NCBI GenBank assembly: GCA_903832055.1
Contig: CAILAC010000016.1
Location: 496,001-560,000 of the forward strand
Length of the DNA: 64,000 bases
Source of the DNA: an uncultured Acidobacteriota bacterium
GTDB taxonomy: Bacteria; Acidobacteriota; Terriglobia; Terriglobales; Acidobacteriaceae
Reading direction: 5' to 3'
Below are positions 1 to 8,343 of the stretch, piece by piece. The notes under the pieces are model-generated. The model was not told the DNA's origin and made no database searches. It saw only the letters and a list, made by a program, of their open reading frames with translations. The position numbers and the translations under genes were made by a program. The first letter of the stretch is position 1. Every line of letters starts with the position of its first letter.

Positions 1-78
1 GCACCTGCGACAGCACCCAGTGCGCCGCCAGCTTCGTCTTCAGGTTCAGCGAGTGCGACTGGCACGTCGGCAAGCTAG
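1..78 (+). CDS. Possible C-terminal end of a truncated protein (Ala/Pro/Ser/Thr-rich tail)
   Basis: The first reading frame is open from the window edge to a TAG at 76-78. It encodes 25 residues made almost only of Ala, Pro, Ser, Thr and Gly, the kind of flexible tail often seen at protein ends. No domain is visible and the upstream part lies outside the window. Another frame stays open slightly longer but is Arg/Gln-rich and looks like a shadow. A weak call based on composition only. Confidence 0.3.
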   Translation, partial: APATAPSAPPASSSGSASATGTSAS

Positions 79-193
79 CTGCTACCGGGCGCATTGCACC
101 CTTTTGGGAATTGAAATCATCTCTTGAGTGCATTCGGCTTTCGGCTGGCGAAGTTTTCTGCGCCAGAAGTGCTGAATGGATGAGGACAACAGA

Positions 194-895
194 ATGATTT
201 CAGTGAGGAAATCCCAGGAACGCGGCCACGCCAATCACGGCTGGCTCGATTCGAAATTCAGTTTTTCTTTTGCGGAGTACCACGACCCTGCGTTCATGGG
301 TTTCCGCGCGCTGCGGGTGATCAACGAGGACGTAATCCAGGGCGGCGGTGGCTTTGGCACGCATGGGCATCGCGAGATGGAGATTGTCACCTACGTGCTG
401 GAGGGCGGGATTGCCCATAAGGATTCGTTAGGGTCAGGCGGAGTAATTACGCCGGGTGAGTTGCAGCATATGTCCGCGGGCACGGGGATTCGACACTCGG
501 AGTACAACGCTTCGGCGACGACCCAGGCGCATATGCTGCAGATCTGGCTGCTTCCCTCAAAGGCGGGCGTGACGCCGAGCTATAGCCAGCGGGCTTTTCC
601 GATTGCCGAGGAGCACAACCTGCTGCATTTGCTGGCTTCGCCGGAGGGCCGGGACGGGTCTCTGGAGTGGGTGGCGGATGCCGATTTGTATGCGGCGCAA
701 CTGGATGCTGGGACGAAGATTGAGCACGCTTTTGGTGGCCGGAAGTATGGCTGGGTGCAGGTGGCTCGGGGTGCCGCGGTGGTGAATGGCGAGCCGCTGA
801 CACAGGGCGATGGAGTGGCGCTCTCGGAGGAGGCTGAAGTGTCGATTCTGGCGAGGAAGGACGGCGCTGAGGTGCTGTTTTTTGAGCTGGGGTGA
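194..895 (+). CDS. Pirin family protein (bicupin)
   Basis: Cytoplasmic bicupin of the pirin/YhhW family, about 233 residues, the usual size of the short bacterial pirins. The N-terminal cupin shows the metal-binding set THGHREMEIVTYVLEG, with the two His of HxH and a following Glu, then a further His in IRHSEYNAS. Family members bind Fe or Ni; some have quercetin 2,3-dioxygenase activity and others act as redox sensors, so the substrate cannot be read from sequence. An in-frame ATG exists at 176, but the ATG at 194 has a GAGG eight bases upstream and is preferred. The gene stands alone; the toxin-antitoxin pair behind it is on the other strand. Confidence 0.9.
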   Translation: MISVRKSQERGHANHGWLDSKFSFSFAEYHDPAFMGFRALRVINEDVIQGGGGFGTHGHREMEIVTYVLEGGIAHKDSLGSGGVITPGELQHMSAGTGIRHSEYNASATTQAHMLQIWLLPSKAGVTPSYSQRAFPIAEEHNLLHLLASPEGRDGSLEWVADADLYAAQLDAGTKIEHAFGGRKYGWVQVARGAAVVNGEPLTQGDGVALSEEAEVSILARKDGAEVLFFELG

Positions 896-945
896 TGCTG
901 GCTTTCCAATCTCTGACACCAGGGGGTCGGACCCAGATGGCCAGA

Positions 946-1248
946 TTAACTGGCAAGAGCCTCAATTACGGCATCTGAATTCCGGGCAATCACGGTCAAA
1001 TAGGCACGGGCGGCGCGATCCGGACGGCGTCTTCCCTGTTCCCAATCTTGCAAGGCTCGGGGGTCGAGGGCGAACCGCTTGGCGAATTCGACCCGGCTGA
1101 GCCCTGTGGCGGCCCTTACGGAACGTACATCCACGTCAAGTGGCCGCGGAATTTGATGGGTTGCAGCGGGGGCAATTTGTGCCTGGGCGATCTCAGACGC
1201 CTCGCGCATGGACTCTATCAACTCTTCAGCAAGATTGATTCGCGTCAT
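946..1248 (-). CDS. HTH antitoxin (HigA/NadS-like, XRE family)
   Basis: 100-residue DNA-binding protein. Residues ~40-75 form an XRE-type helix-turn-helix (VRSVRAATGLSRVEFAKRF followed by LDPRALQDWEQGRRRP), the pattern of HigA/NadS antitoxins. The N-terminal 35 residues are probably the toxin-contacting or dimerising arm. It lies 12 bp downstream of a RelE/HigB-like toxin gene on the same strand, so the order is toxin first, as in higBA loci. The antitoxin would be expected to neutralise the toxin and repress the shared promoter. Family inferred from pattern; partner assignment from adjacency. Confidence 0.8.
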   Translation of the reverse strand: MTRINLAEELIESMREASEIAQAQIAPAATHQIPRPLDVDVRSVRAATGLSRVEFAKRFALDPRALQDWEQGRRRPDRAARAYLTVIARNSDAVIEALAS

Positions 1249-1260
1249 GGTTTGCTCCTC

Positions 1261-1608
1261 TCAAGGCTTATGTTTGCCAGCCTTTGCTGCTGCTTTGATT
1301 GTGGAAGCGAAGGCTGCCACCTCTTGCTTTTGATTTGGAGTGAGATTGACTTGCTCGTTCTTTCCGTAGAGAAGGATTGCGTACAAAGGGCTTTCCTTGT
1401 CGTAGAAGTAGTAAATGACCCGCACACCACCGGATTTTCCCTTGCCTCTGGCCGCGAATCTCACTTTTCGAACACCGCCGGTGCCAGGAATTTCGTCGCC
1501 TGATTCTGGATTGACGGCGAGGTAGAAAAGCAACTCCTCACGTTCTTCCAGCGAGAGTAGTTTTTCTGCTCTGCGCGCAAAGACGCTGGTCTCAACGACC
1601 GTCAACAT
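1261..1608 (-). CDS. RelE/HigB-like toxin
   Basis: About 115 residues with the RelE/ParE-superfamily pattern: FARRAEKLLSLEEREELLFYL (two N-terminal helices), then GTGGVRKVRFA, GGVRVIYYFYD, and the strand YAILLYGKNEQVNLT. This is the HigB/GNAT-less type II toxin group, normally ribosome-dependent mRNA endonucleases. A longer frame begins at 1638, but the ATG at 1608 gives the family-typical N-terminus. It precedes the HTH antitoxin by 12 bp. The pair sits between a pirin gene and purF, with no mobile element seen beside it. Confidence 0.82.
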   Translation of the reverse strand: MLTVVETSVFARRAEKLLSLEEREELLFYLAVNPESGDEIPGTGGVRKVRFAARGKGKSGGVRVIYYFYDKESPLYAILLYGKNEQVNLTPNQKQEVAAFASTIKAAAKAGKHKP

Positions 1609-1814
1609 GTGGACACTCACAATGGGATTGTGCGGCAATGCCGCAATGGTGTCAAATGATATTTTCGGAGCAGCTTTCGCGGTATCCTTAGAAGTTTTGA
1701 GCGAGGTCCTGCTTTGGTGGGGACGGATAGTTCACGAAAAGCAGCCGACCGGCGTGGCTAACTTGTTCGATACTAATTCTGAAAAATGCATAGGCAGTCG
1801 GACAAGCGAACGGT

Positions 1815-3401
1815 CTATTTGCTTTCGAGCAGGCTGAGCTGGACTTCGTTGGACTTTGGGTAGCGGGCGGGGAGGATTTCTTCGACATCGACCCATTGGG
1901 TGGGGTAGTTGCCGGTGTAGCAGGCGGTGCAATAGTTGTTACCCTGGATGCCGGTCTGGCCGATGGGTTGGGGATTTTGCCCGTCGTCACAGCACTGGAG
2001 CAGGCCGTCGAGAGAGAGGTAGGCAAGTGAATCGGCCTCGATGAACTGGCGGATCTCTTCGACGGACTTGTTGGCCGCGATGAGGTCGCGCTTGCTTGGG
2101 GTGTCGACGCCGTAGAAGCAGGGCGAGATGGTGGGCGGGCAACTGATGCGGAGGTGGACCTCTTTTGCGCCAGCGCCGCGGACCATGCGGATGATCTTGC
2201 GGCTTGTGGTGCCGCGAATGATGGAGTCGTCGATGAGGATGACGCGCTTCCCTTCAAGGAGATTGCGGACAGGGTTGAGCTTGAGCTTGACGCCGAAGTC
2301 GCGTACCCGCTGTTCTGGCTCGATGAAGGTGCGGCCTACATAATGGTTGCGGATGAGGCCGAAGCGGAAGGGGACGCCCGCTTCTTCTGCGTAGCCGAGT
2401 GCGGCGGTGACGCCTGAATCGGGAACGGGAACGATAATGTCGGCGGGGACGTGGGATTCGCGGGCGAGCTGGCGGCCCATCTGGTCGCGGCTTTCCTGCA
2501 CCCATCGGCCGTAGATGCGGCTATCGGGGCGGGCGAAGTAGACGTGCTCGAAGATGCAGCTGGTTTGCGCTGCGCCTGAGGCGTATTGGCGGGAGGTGAC
2601 GCCGTCAGCCGAGACCATGATGAGCTCGCCGGGCGCGACGTCGCGCTCGTATTCAGCGCGGAGGAGGTCAAAGGCGCAGGTTTCCGAGGCGAAAACGATG
2701 GTGTCGGGACCATCCTGATTCTTGATGCGCCCCATGGAGAGCGGGCGGAATCCGCGCGGGTCACGGGCGGCGAAGACCTTGTCGCGGGTCATCATGACGA
2801 TGGAGAAGGCACCCTCGACCTGGCCGAGCGAGTCAGCGATTGCGTCGACAAGCGAGGTGGCCTTGGAGTGAGCGATGAGCTGGACGATGATTTCAGAGTC
2901 CGAGGTGGTCTGGAAGTAGGCTCCGGCACGCTCAAGTTTCTCGCGCAAATTGCCCAGATTCACCAGGTTGCCATTGTGAGCGATGGCGATGAGGCCCTTG
3001 ACCGAATCAACTCGGATGGGCTGGGCGTTGAGCAGGGCCGAGTCGCCGGTGGTGGAGTAGCGGGTGTGACCGATGGCCATATCGCCGGGCAGCTTAGCGA
3101 GGACGTCTTCAGTGAAGATTTCTGAGACGAGGCCCATGCCCTTGATGTTTGAGAGGTGATGGCCGTTGGCGCTGGCGATGCCGGCGGATTCCTGACCGCG
3201 ATGCTGGAGGGCGTAGAGGCCGAGATAGACCTGGCGGGCTGCTTCGGGGTGACCGTAGACGGCCATGACACCACATTCTTCGCGGAGTTTGGGGTCTTCG
3301 TCTGGGATCAGGGGACAGGGATCAGGAGTCAGAGGGCCTGTTTTGAGAGATTCAGAGAGATCATGGACGCCTGACACGCCCTGGTGGAGTATCCGGGTCA
3401 C
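1815..3401 (-). CDS. purF: Amidophosphoribosyltransferase
   Basis: First committed step of purine synthesis: PRPP plus glutamine to 5-phosphoribosylamine. The N-terminal nucleophile Cys is at residue 43 ([11 protein letters not shown]), followed by [13 protein letters not shown] of the glutaminase domain; the PRTase motif [16 protein letters not shown] is near residue 365. Cysteines in [22 protein letters not shown] and [10 protein letters not shown] match the [4Fe-4S] ligands of the Bacillus-type enzyme. The start is a GTG overlapping the purL stop as GTGA, so the two genes are translationally coupled. The 42-residue leader before Cys43 is far longer than the usual propeptide (11 in B. subtilis) and includes a repeat-derived Pro-rich stretch. 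It must be removed to free the catalytic Cys. Confidence 0.97.
   Translation of the reverse strand: MTRILHQGVSGVHDLSESLKTGPLTPDPCPLIPDEDPKLREECGVMAVYGHPEAARQVYLGLYALQHRGQESAGIASANGHHLSNIKGMGLVSEIFTEDVLAKLPGDMAIGHTRYSTTGDSALLNAQPIRVDSVKGLIAIAHNGNLVNLGNLREKLERAGAYFQTTSDSEIIVQLIAHSKATSLVDAIADSLGQVEGAFSIVMMTRDKVFAARDPRGFRPLSMGRIKNQDGPDTIVFASETCAFDLLRAEYERDVAPGELIMVSADGVTSRQYASGAAQTSCIFEHVYFARPDSRIYGRWVQESRDQMGRQLARESHVPADIIVPVPDSGVTAALGYAEEAGVPFRFGLIRNHYVGRTFIEPEQRVRDFGVKLKLNPVRNLLEGKRVILIDDSIIRGTTSRKIIRMVRGAGAKEVHLRISCPPTISPCFYGVDTPSKRDLIAANKSVEEIRQFIEADSLAYLSLDGLLQCCDDGQNPQPIGQTGIQGNNYCTACYTGNYPTQWVDVEEILPARYPKSNEVQLSLLESK
3304..3326. repeat. Short GGGATCAGG repeat inside the purF leader
   Basis: Two copies of GGGATCAGG (3304-3312 and 3318-3326), followed by a related GGAGTCAG, lie in frame within the propeptide part of purF. 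They encode the Pro/Asp-rich segment just before the catalytic Cys. The repetitive look and poor fit to the PurF family suggest a small repeat inserted in frame. Confidence 0.5.
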
Positions 3402-5818
3402 GCGGTTACCTCTTCGTGGAGCGCGGCTTCGAGAGCAACGGCCCAGGGCTGGCGAAGGTCAGAAAGTGGGCAATCGATGACTGCCACTCCGGAATCGGTA
3501 GCGGGATCTTCGGCAATGCTGATTTCCAATTTGCCAGCGATAGTTTCGCCGATGAGCCAGCAGGAGAGTTCGGGGTAGCTGAAGACGATTTCTTCGAGCT
3601 TTTCCTTGTTATTGGGCGAACAGGTGAGGATTACCTGGGTCGCGGATTCTCCGAAGAGAGCTACGGCTGCGGGCAACTCGGGGATGGAGGTAATTTCTAC
3701 CCTCGCTCCGATGGAGTTGCGGAAGGATGCCTGGGCCAGCGCGGTGGCGATGCCGCCGTCAGAAATATCGCACGCGGAAGCAATCAGCCTCTCTTCAGCG
3801 AGGTCGGCCAGGCATTTATGGAGCTGCCATTCAGTGTCGAGTTCGAGATAGGGTGGTTCGCCCCAGAGTTCGCCAAGGATGGATTTGGCGTATTCGGACG
3901 AGCCGAACTCCGCTAGAGCGATGGGGGGAACAATTGCGCCCATGCCTTCGCCGATGAGTAGAACCAGGTCACCGGCGCGCTGGAAGTCTGCGGGGACTGC
4001 CTTGGTGACGTCATCGAGGATGCCAACGATGCCGAGAACTGGGGTTGGATAGATGCCTTCGCCCTTGGTTTCGTTGTAGAGGGAGACGTTGCCGCCGGTG
4101 ATTGGGGTGGCGAGGGCGGTGCATGCCTCTGCAATGCCGTCGATGGCGGCGCTGAGCTGGGCCATGATTTCGGGTTTCTGGGGATTGCCGAAGTTGAGGC
4201 AATTGGTGGCGGCGACTGGGGTAGCGCCGGTACATGCGACTTTGCGGCAGGCTTCGGCGACGGCGTGCATCGCGCCCAATCTGGGGTTGAGATAACACCA
4301 ACGGCCGTTGCCGTCGAGGGCCATGGCGAGACCGCGCTCGTGGCCTGGGGTGCCTGTACCCTTGATGCGCATGACGCCGGCTTCTCCTCCGGGGCCCTGG
4401 ACAGTGTTGGTCTGCACCATGGAGTCGTATTGCTCGTGGACCCAGCGTTTGGAGCAAACGTTGGAGCTGGCGAGAAGCTTTTTAAGGTCGCCAGTGTAGT
4501 CGCGCGGGTTGGCTTCGGTGCCGGTCAACTCGGCCAGCGTCTCTTCAGAAGGCTCAGGAAGAACTGGAGCTTTCCATGTGCCGACGGGGCGGTGGTAGAG
4601 AGGGGCGTCGTCGGTGAGCGATTCGTTGGGGATGTCGGCGACGAGGATGCCGTGGTGACGGATGCGGAGGCGCGGTTCAGGCTTGACGGTGCCGACGATG
4701 ACGCCATCAAGACCCCATTTAACGAAGACGTCGAGCACTTCCTGCTCGCGGCCGGCTTCGGCGACGAGGAGCATGCGTTCCTGGCTCTCGGAAAGCATGA
4801 TTTCGTAGCTGTTCATGCCGGTTTCGCGCTGAGGGACATTGTCTAGTTCGACGTCGAGACCAACGCCGCCGCGTGCGCCCATTTCGCAGGTGGAGCAGGT
4901 GAGGCCGGCTGCGCCCATGTCTTGAATGCCGACGATGGCTCCGGTTTGCATGGCTTCAAGGCAGGCTTCGAGGAGGAGCTTTTCCATGAAAGGGTCGCCG
5001 ACCTGGACGTTGGGGCGCTTCGCTTCGGTGCCTTCGTGGAACTCTTCAGATGCCATGGTGGCACCGTGAATGCCGTCGCGACCGGTTTTGGCGCCTACAT
5101 AAATAACTGGGTTGCCGACGCCAGTGGCCTTGCCGTAGAAGATTTCGTCGATCTTGACCATGCCGAGGGCAAAGGCGTTGACCAGCGGGTTGCCGCTGTA
5201 ACAGGCTTCGAACTTGGTTTCGCCGCCGAGGTTGGGCACGCCGAAGCAGTTGCCGTAGCTGGCGACACCTTCGACAACACCCTCGACGATTGAGTGGTTT
5301 CTCCTGACCAGATCGGGAGCATCGGCACCGGACTCAATTGGGCCAAAGCGGAGGGAATCCATGACGGCGAGCGGACGCGCACCCATCGTGAAGATGTCAC
5401 GGAGGATGCCACCAACCCCTGTGGCTGCGCCCTGATGGGGCTCAATGTAGCTGGGGTGGTTGTGGCTTTCAATCTTGAAGGCGCAGGCCCAACCGTCGCC
5501 CACGTCAATGATACCGGCGTTTTCACCAGGGCCCTGAACGACGCGTTCCGACTTGGTGGGCAGGCGCTTGAGGTGAACTTTTGAGGATTTGTACGAGCAG
5601 TGCTCACTCCACATGACGGAGTAGATGCCCAGCTCAGTGAGCGAAGGCACGCGGTCAAGGGCAGAGAGGATGCGCGCGTACTCGTCCGGCGTGATGCTGT
5701 GCAGCGCGAGCAATTCGGGGGTGACGGCGGCGGGCGCGGGGGCTTGCTGGATTGCTGGCCCATTGGCGCCCTTACTCGGATCCTGATCAGGATAAGGGGA
5801 CGTTGTCATCACGTTCAC
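3398..5818 (-). CDS. purL: Phosphoribosylformylglycinamidine synthase II (small PurL)
   Basis: 806 residues, the length of the small PurL that works with separate PurS and PurQ, which are not in this window. It catalyses the ATP-dependent amidation FGAR to FGAM. The N-terminus carries [19 protein letters not shown] (catalytic His in SEHCSYK) and [13 protein letters not shown]; further AIRS-fold motifs are [10 protein letters not shown] and [15 protein letters not shown]. Translation could begin at GTG 5818 or at the ATG at 5809 three codons later; no strong ribosome site decides it. About 35 low-complexity Pro/Ala residues precede the conserved part. It is followed directly by purF in the same operon. 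Confidence 0.97.
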   Translation of the reverse strand: MNVMTTSPYPDQDPSKGANGPAIQQAPAPAAVTPELLALHSITPDEYARILSALDRVPSLTELGIYSVMWSEHCSYKSSKVHLKRLPTKSERVVQGPGENAGIIDVGDGWACAFKIESHNHPSYIEPHQGAATGVGGILRDIFTMGARPLAVMDSLRFGPIESGADAPDLVRRNHSIVEGVVEGVASYGNCFGVPNLGGETKFEACYSGNPLVNAFALGMVKIDEIFYGKATGVGNPVIYVGAKTGRDGIHGATMASEEFHEGTEAKRPNVQVGDPFMEKLLLEACLEAMQTGAIVGIQDMGAAGLTCSTCEMGARGGVGLDVELDNVPQRETGMNSYEIMLSESQERMLLVAEAGREQEVLDVFVKWGLDGVIVGTVKPEPRLRIRHHGILVADIPNESLTDDAPLYHRPVGTWKAPVLPEPSEETLAELTGTEANPRDYTGDLKKLLASSNVCSKRWVHEQYDSMVQTNTVQGPGGEAGVMRIKGTGTPGHERGLAMALDGNGRWCYLNPRLGAMHAVAEACRKVACTGATPVAATNCLNFGNPQKPEIMAQLSAAIDGIAEACTALATPITGGNVSLYNETKGEGIYPTPVLGIVGILDDVTKAVPADFQRAGDLVLLIGEGMGAIVPPIALAEFGSSEYAKSILGELWGEPPYLELDTEWQLHKCLADLAEERLIASACDISDGGIATALAQASFRNSIGARVEITSIPELPAAVALFGESATQVILTCSPNNKEKLEEIVFSYPELSCWLIGETIAGKLEISIAEDPATDSGVAVIDCPLSDLRQPWAVALEAALHEEVTA

Positions 5819-5945
5819 AGTTCATTGTCGCATGTTTGTAACGTGGAAAGCGGCGGCGCGTTGGCGTTAAACAGGAATGGGAGGGAGGGAAGACGGTGAC
5901 GATTCAGCCAACGCTATGAGATACTGCGTTTGGTAGCCCACCCTA

Positions 5946-6033
5946 GCCGGGATGGCGGAACTGGCAGACGCAGCGGACTCAAAATCCGCCGAGACAACCT
6001 CTCGTGGGGGTTCGACCCCCCCTCCCGGCACCA
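5946..6033 (+). tRNA. tRNA-Leu (anticodon CAA)
   Basis: Full cloverleaf with acceptor arms GCCGGGA (5946-5952) and TCCCGGC (6023-6029), a discriminator A and an encoded CCA (6031-6033). The anticodon arm GCGGA-CTCAAAA-TCCGC gives the loop with anticodon CAA, reading UUG. A class II variable arm (GAGACAACCTCTCG region) and a T-arm GGGGG-TTCGACC-CCCC are visible. It is the likely integration site of the adjacent integrase element, since a degraded copy of its 3' half occurs at 35853. Confidence 0.97.
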
Positions 6034-6055
6034 AGATAATGAGAGACTTATGAGT

Positions 6056-6087
6056 GAAATGGCCTCTCCATCGCGAGAGGCCATTTC
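6056..6087 (+). terminator. Perfect 13-bp hairpin after tRNA-Leu
   Basis: GAAATGGCCTCTC (6056-6068) pairs perfectly with GAGAGGCCATTTC (6075-6087) around a six-base loop. It starts 22 bases after the tRNA and probably ends its transcript, though the downstream T run is weak. It could also be part of the attachment region of the integrated element. Confidence 0.6.
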
Positions 6088-6168
6088 GTTGGTGGCTGTT
6101 TTGGTGGCTGTTGGTTTCTCGCGTCAGCCTTCGGTCAGAACAGCCACTGTCTTTTTGCACGCTAGCGC

Positions 6169-6963
6169 TTAGGGGAGTTCGGTGCAGAGCCAGCCGCACA
6201 CTGCATCGACAAGCCCGACGAAACCTCCACTATTAAGAGTGATTGATGGATGCCCCTCTATGCCGTAATAAGCGGTCATGGCAATGGCCCCAGTGGAAAA
6301 TCCGCTTTGTCGCGCTACCGCGTTGAAGCTATGTCGATTCTCATCCCAATAGGTAACACGAGCAGAATAGAAGGTCCCTGCCGGACTGCCTGGGGTTATT
6401 GCCAAGGTTGGCGTTGGTGTTTGAAGATGAGGTTGATGCCCGGTTAGGATCGTCAGATCGTAAAGTCTTGCGACAAAGGTCCGCATTTCATCGATGGAGC
6501 CGGATGTAGCCGCATCCTTGCATTCGATTGCGACGCGGGGTCGTCCAAATGGCGCTCCTCCATTTATACGGAGCTGGTTTCCGACCTCTCCGGGAACCAA
6601 CGCTATATCGACCTCGTGATGAGCACCGCTTCGTCCTCGAAACTGAACGCCGTTCCACAATTCCCAAATATCGCCATTAGGTCTCCTTAGACCGATCGCG
6701 CTCGCATTACCGGGCCCTGCAGAGGCAGGCGGTACGGCTGTAGGGGCGCCTCCGCGCTGAATGAATGCTCGGTTTGAATCTGTGGCAAGGATTCGGGTTC
6801 CATCTGACCGCTGCAGCCACACTTCGAAGCCTCGATTCTGCATTTCAACCGCAATACCAGTCATTATGTAGAGCTCGAAAACTCGGCCAGCGCCCGATGC
6901 GTTATTCAGGGCGGGGTTACTTCCAAGAATTGAATTCAAAGCGTTTTGAACAGCGACGATCAT
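6169..6963 (-). CDS. Putative PD-(D/E)XK-type nuclease of an accessory operon
   Basis: 264 residues, no family recognised by name. Three features match a restriction-endonuclease-like core: a Glu in the first helix (GRVFELYI, E30), an acidic residue ending a strand (HHEVDIALV, D119), and the E-x-K strand RVAIECKDA (E147, K149). This E...D...ExK order is the PD-(D/E)XK signature. The C-terminal ~100 residues are strand-rich with no motif. The ATG at 6963 overlaps the TGA of the upstream gene as ATGA, so the two proteins are co-translated; a longer frame to 6999 is rejected for that reason. It is the gene nearest the tRNA attachment site. Nuclease activity is an inference from the motif. Confidence 0.6.
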   Translation of the reverse strand: MIVAVQNALNSILGSNPALNNASGAGRVFELYIMTGIAVEMQNRGFEVWLQRSDGTRILATDSNRAFIQRGGAPTAVPPASAGPGNASAIGLRRPNGDIWELWNGVQFRGRSGAHHEVDIALVPGEVGNQLRINGGAPFGRPRVAIECKDAATSGSIDEMRTFVARLYDLTILTGHQPHLQTPTPTLAITPGSPAGTFYSARVTYWDENRHSFNAVARQSGFSTGAIAMTAYYGIEGHPSITLNSGGFVGLVDAVCGWLCTELP

Positions 6964-7472
6964 TTGTCCTCGCGATCCTGACGCACTGATTTCGACCACT
7001 CGGCTAGAGCTACTCTTAGCGCCGGTAGCTTGTGCAGCGTTTCTTCCGCCTGTACCCTGGTAAGACTTTCCTCGCCGTCAATCCAACGAAGCACAATTTC
7101 ACTGTTGGCACGCGTGTTACTCGCCCCAAGAGTGTCACTCGTCTGACCAGCGATTCGATTCAACTGCAGCAGGGAGGCGTTGGCCATAGCTATGCTTTGG
7201 GATATCCGCTCGATCGTGTACTCCTCGGCGAACCTGATTTGGTTGTCGCCCGAGAGGGTCGGTACGGCCGCCTCAATCGTCTCCAAATTCGGCGGTGCGT
7301 GCCCTTTCCTGAAAGACCATACGGCGTTGCGTGCAGCTTGCACTTCCTCGTCTGTGGAGAGTTGTGGTCGTCCGAGCCTTATTCCATCAAGGATTTCGAA
7401 CGCAAGCCAATCCACCCCCGAATTCACTAACGTTTCGATCAGCGGAATGATCCGTGGGTCTATGGTCGCCAT
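6960..7472 (-). CDS. Unknown protein, coupled to the putative nuclease
   Basis: About 170 residues, not recognised. It is mostly predicted helical (IPLIETLVNSGVDWLAFEIL; RFAEEYTIERISQSIAMANA; LHKLPALRVALAEWSKSV) with no signal peptide, membrane segment or catalytic motif I can name. The ATG at 7472 has GAGGTG nine bases upstream; a GTG at 7484 is less likely. Its stop overlaps the next start as ATGA, pointing to a stoichiometric partner of the PD-(D/E)XK-like protein, such as a specificity, inhibitor or immunity subunit. A TATTAT box lies in the divergent intergenic region shared with the HEPN-motif gene at 7626. Confidence 0.55.
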   Translation of the reverse strand: MATIDPRIIPLIETLVNSGVDWLAFEILDGIRLGRPQLSTDEEVQAARNAVWSFRKGHAPPNLETIEAAVPTLSGDNQIRFAEEYTIERISQSIAMANASLLQLNRIAGQTSDTLGASNTRANSEIVLRWIDGEESLTRVQAEETLHKLPALRVALAEWSKSVRQDREDK

Positions 7473-7625
7473 CTCACTTAGCACCTCACATAATAGAATA
7501 ATGTTTCACGCTCAGAAGCCGCTCGTATTGCATTTCATGAACGCTTCTCTCAGAAGGGATTGCGATCCCAAGGTCGGTGACGTGAACAAAGATGGTCCGC
7601 TTCTTAATGTTCCTCAACACGAGAG

Positions 7626-8306
7626 ATGTCGAAAGTTCGGAGCACGATGGAGATACAAGGACGTGAGTTCTCAGGGTTCCCTGGCCGAGATTACGCCAGC
7701 CTTCGGCAGCTGGATTACGAAGGTAGGGTTGCTTGGTTTCAGTTCCGTTTTGCGTTGGTGTTCGTCAGACCTTTCGAACGCTTTATGACTATGGAAGACC
7801 CCGATTGCTATATCTGGCTATGCGCAATGAGTCTAGTGGGCAGCGCATTATCGTCACTGGCAGACTTTGCTGGACGGGGTGGCGACCCCGAGAAATTCAC
7901 AGCTTTTGTCAATCGGTATATGCCTTCGTTTGATCAAGCAGCATTCAATTTGCACGATCCAACTGCAAGTACCAGAAACCACGCTGCTGTAACACCAGCA
8001 GATCATTTTTACCGATTCTTTAGAAACGGTTTAGCTCACAACTTCTGTATTCAATGGGGCGGTCTCCAACATCGGGAAGAGATAGGGAATGTTGGCCACG
8101 ACTACTTGTTCGAAACAAATCAGGGCTTACATGGAGAACACGGATTGGGTATCGTGCCACGTGAATTTGTGGCTAATTTTCGAACGGCATGTTCGCGCTT
8201 TATCACCGATTTAGAACGCGCTCAGCTCGGTAGTGAGCTGCAACTCGCATTCGATAGAACCTTCGAGCGGGTTTACCTCCAAAAAAGTCTTCCACCGATG
8301 CCATGA
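7626..8306 (+). CDS. HEPN-motif protein (candidate RNase/toxin)
   Basis: 226 residues, family not named. The segment ADHFYRFFRNGLAHNFCIQW holds RNGLAH (R133, H138), a clean R-[polar]-x3-H motif as found in HEPN-fold RNases of toxin-antitoxin, abortive infection and CRISPR systems. The rest is helical, fitting the all-alpha HEPN fold. Translation may instead start at ATG 7647, which has a GGAG five bases upstream; the motif is unaffected. The gene is transcribed divergently from the two-gene nuclease operon with 141-153 bp between them, and lies next to the integrase. Assignment is from one motif, so function remains inferred. Confidence 0.5.
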   Translation: MSKVRSTMEIQGREFSGFPGRDYASLRQLDYEGRVAWFQFRFALVFVRPFERFMTMEDPDCYIWLCAMSLVGSALSSLADFAGRGGDPEKFTAFVNRYMPSFDQAAFNLHDPTASTRNHAAVTPADHFYRFFRNGLAHNFCIQWGGLQHREEIGNVGHDYLFETNQGLHGEHGLGIVPREFVANFRTACSRFITDLERAQLGSELQLAFDRTFERVYLQKSLPPMP

Positions 8307-8343
8307 CCACGGGAAGCTACGTTGTCGATGTTGCGTTGGTATG

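Noticed and set aside
4265-4846. 193-codon frame antisense to purL
   Set aside because: Lies wholly inside a well-conserved gene and shows no motif; Val/Gly/Asp-rich shadow of the PurL codons.
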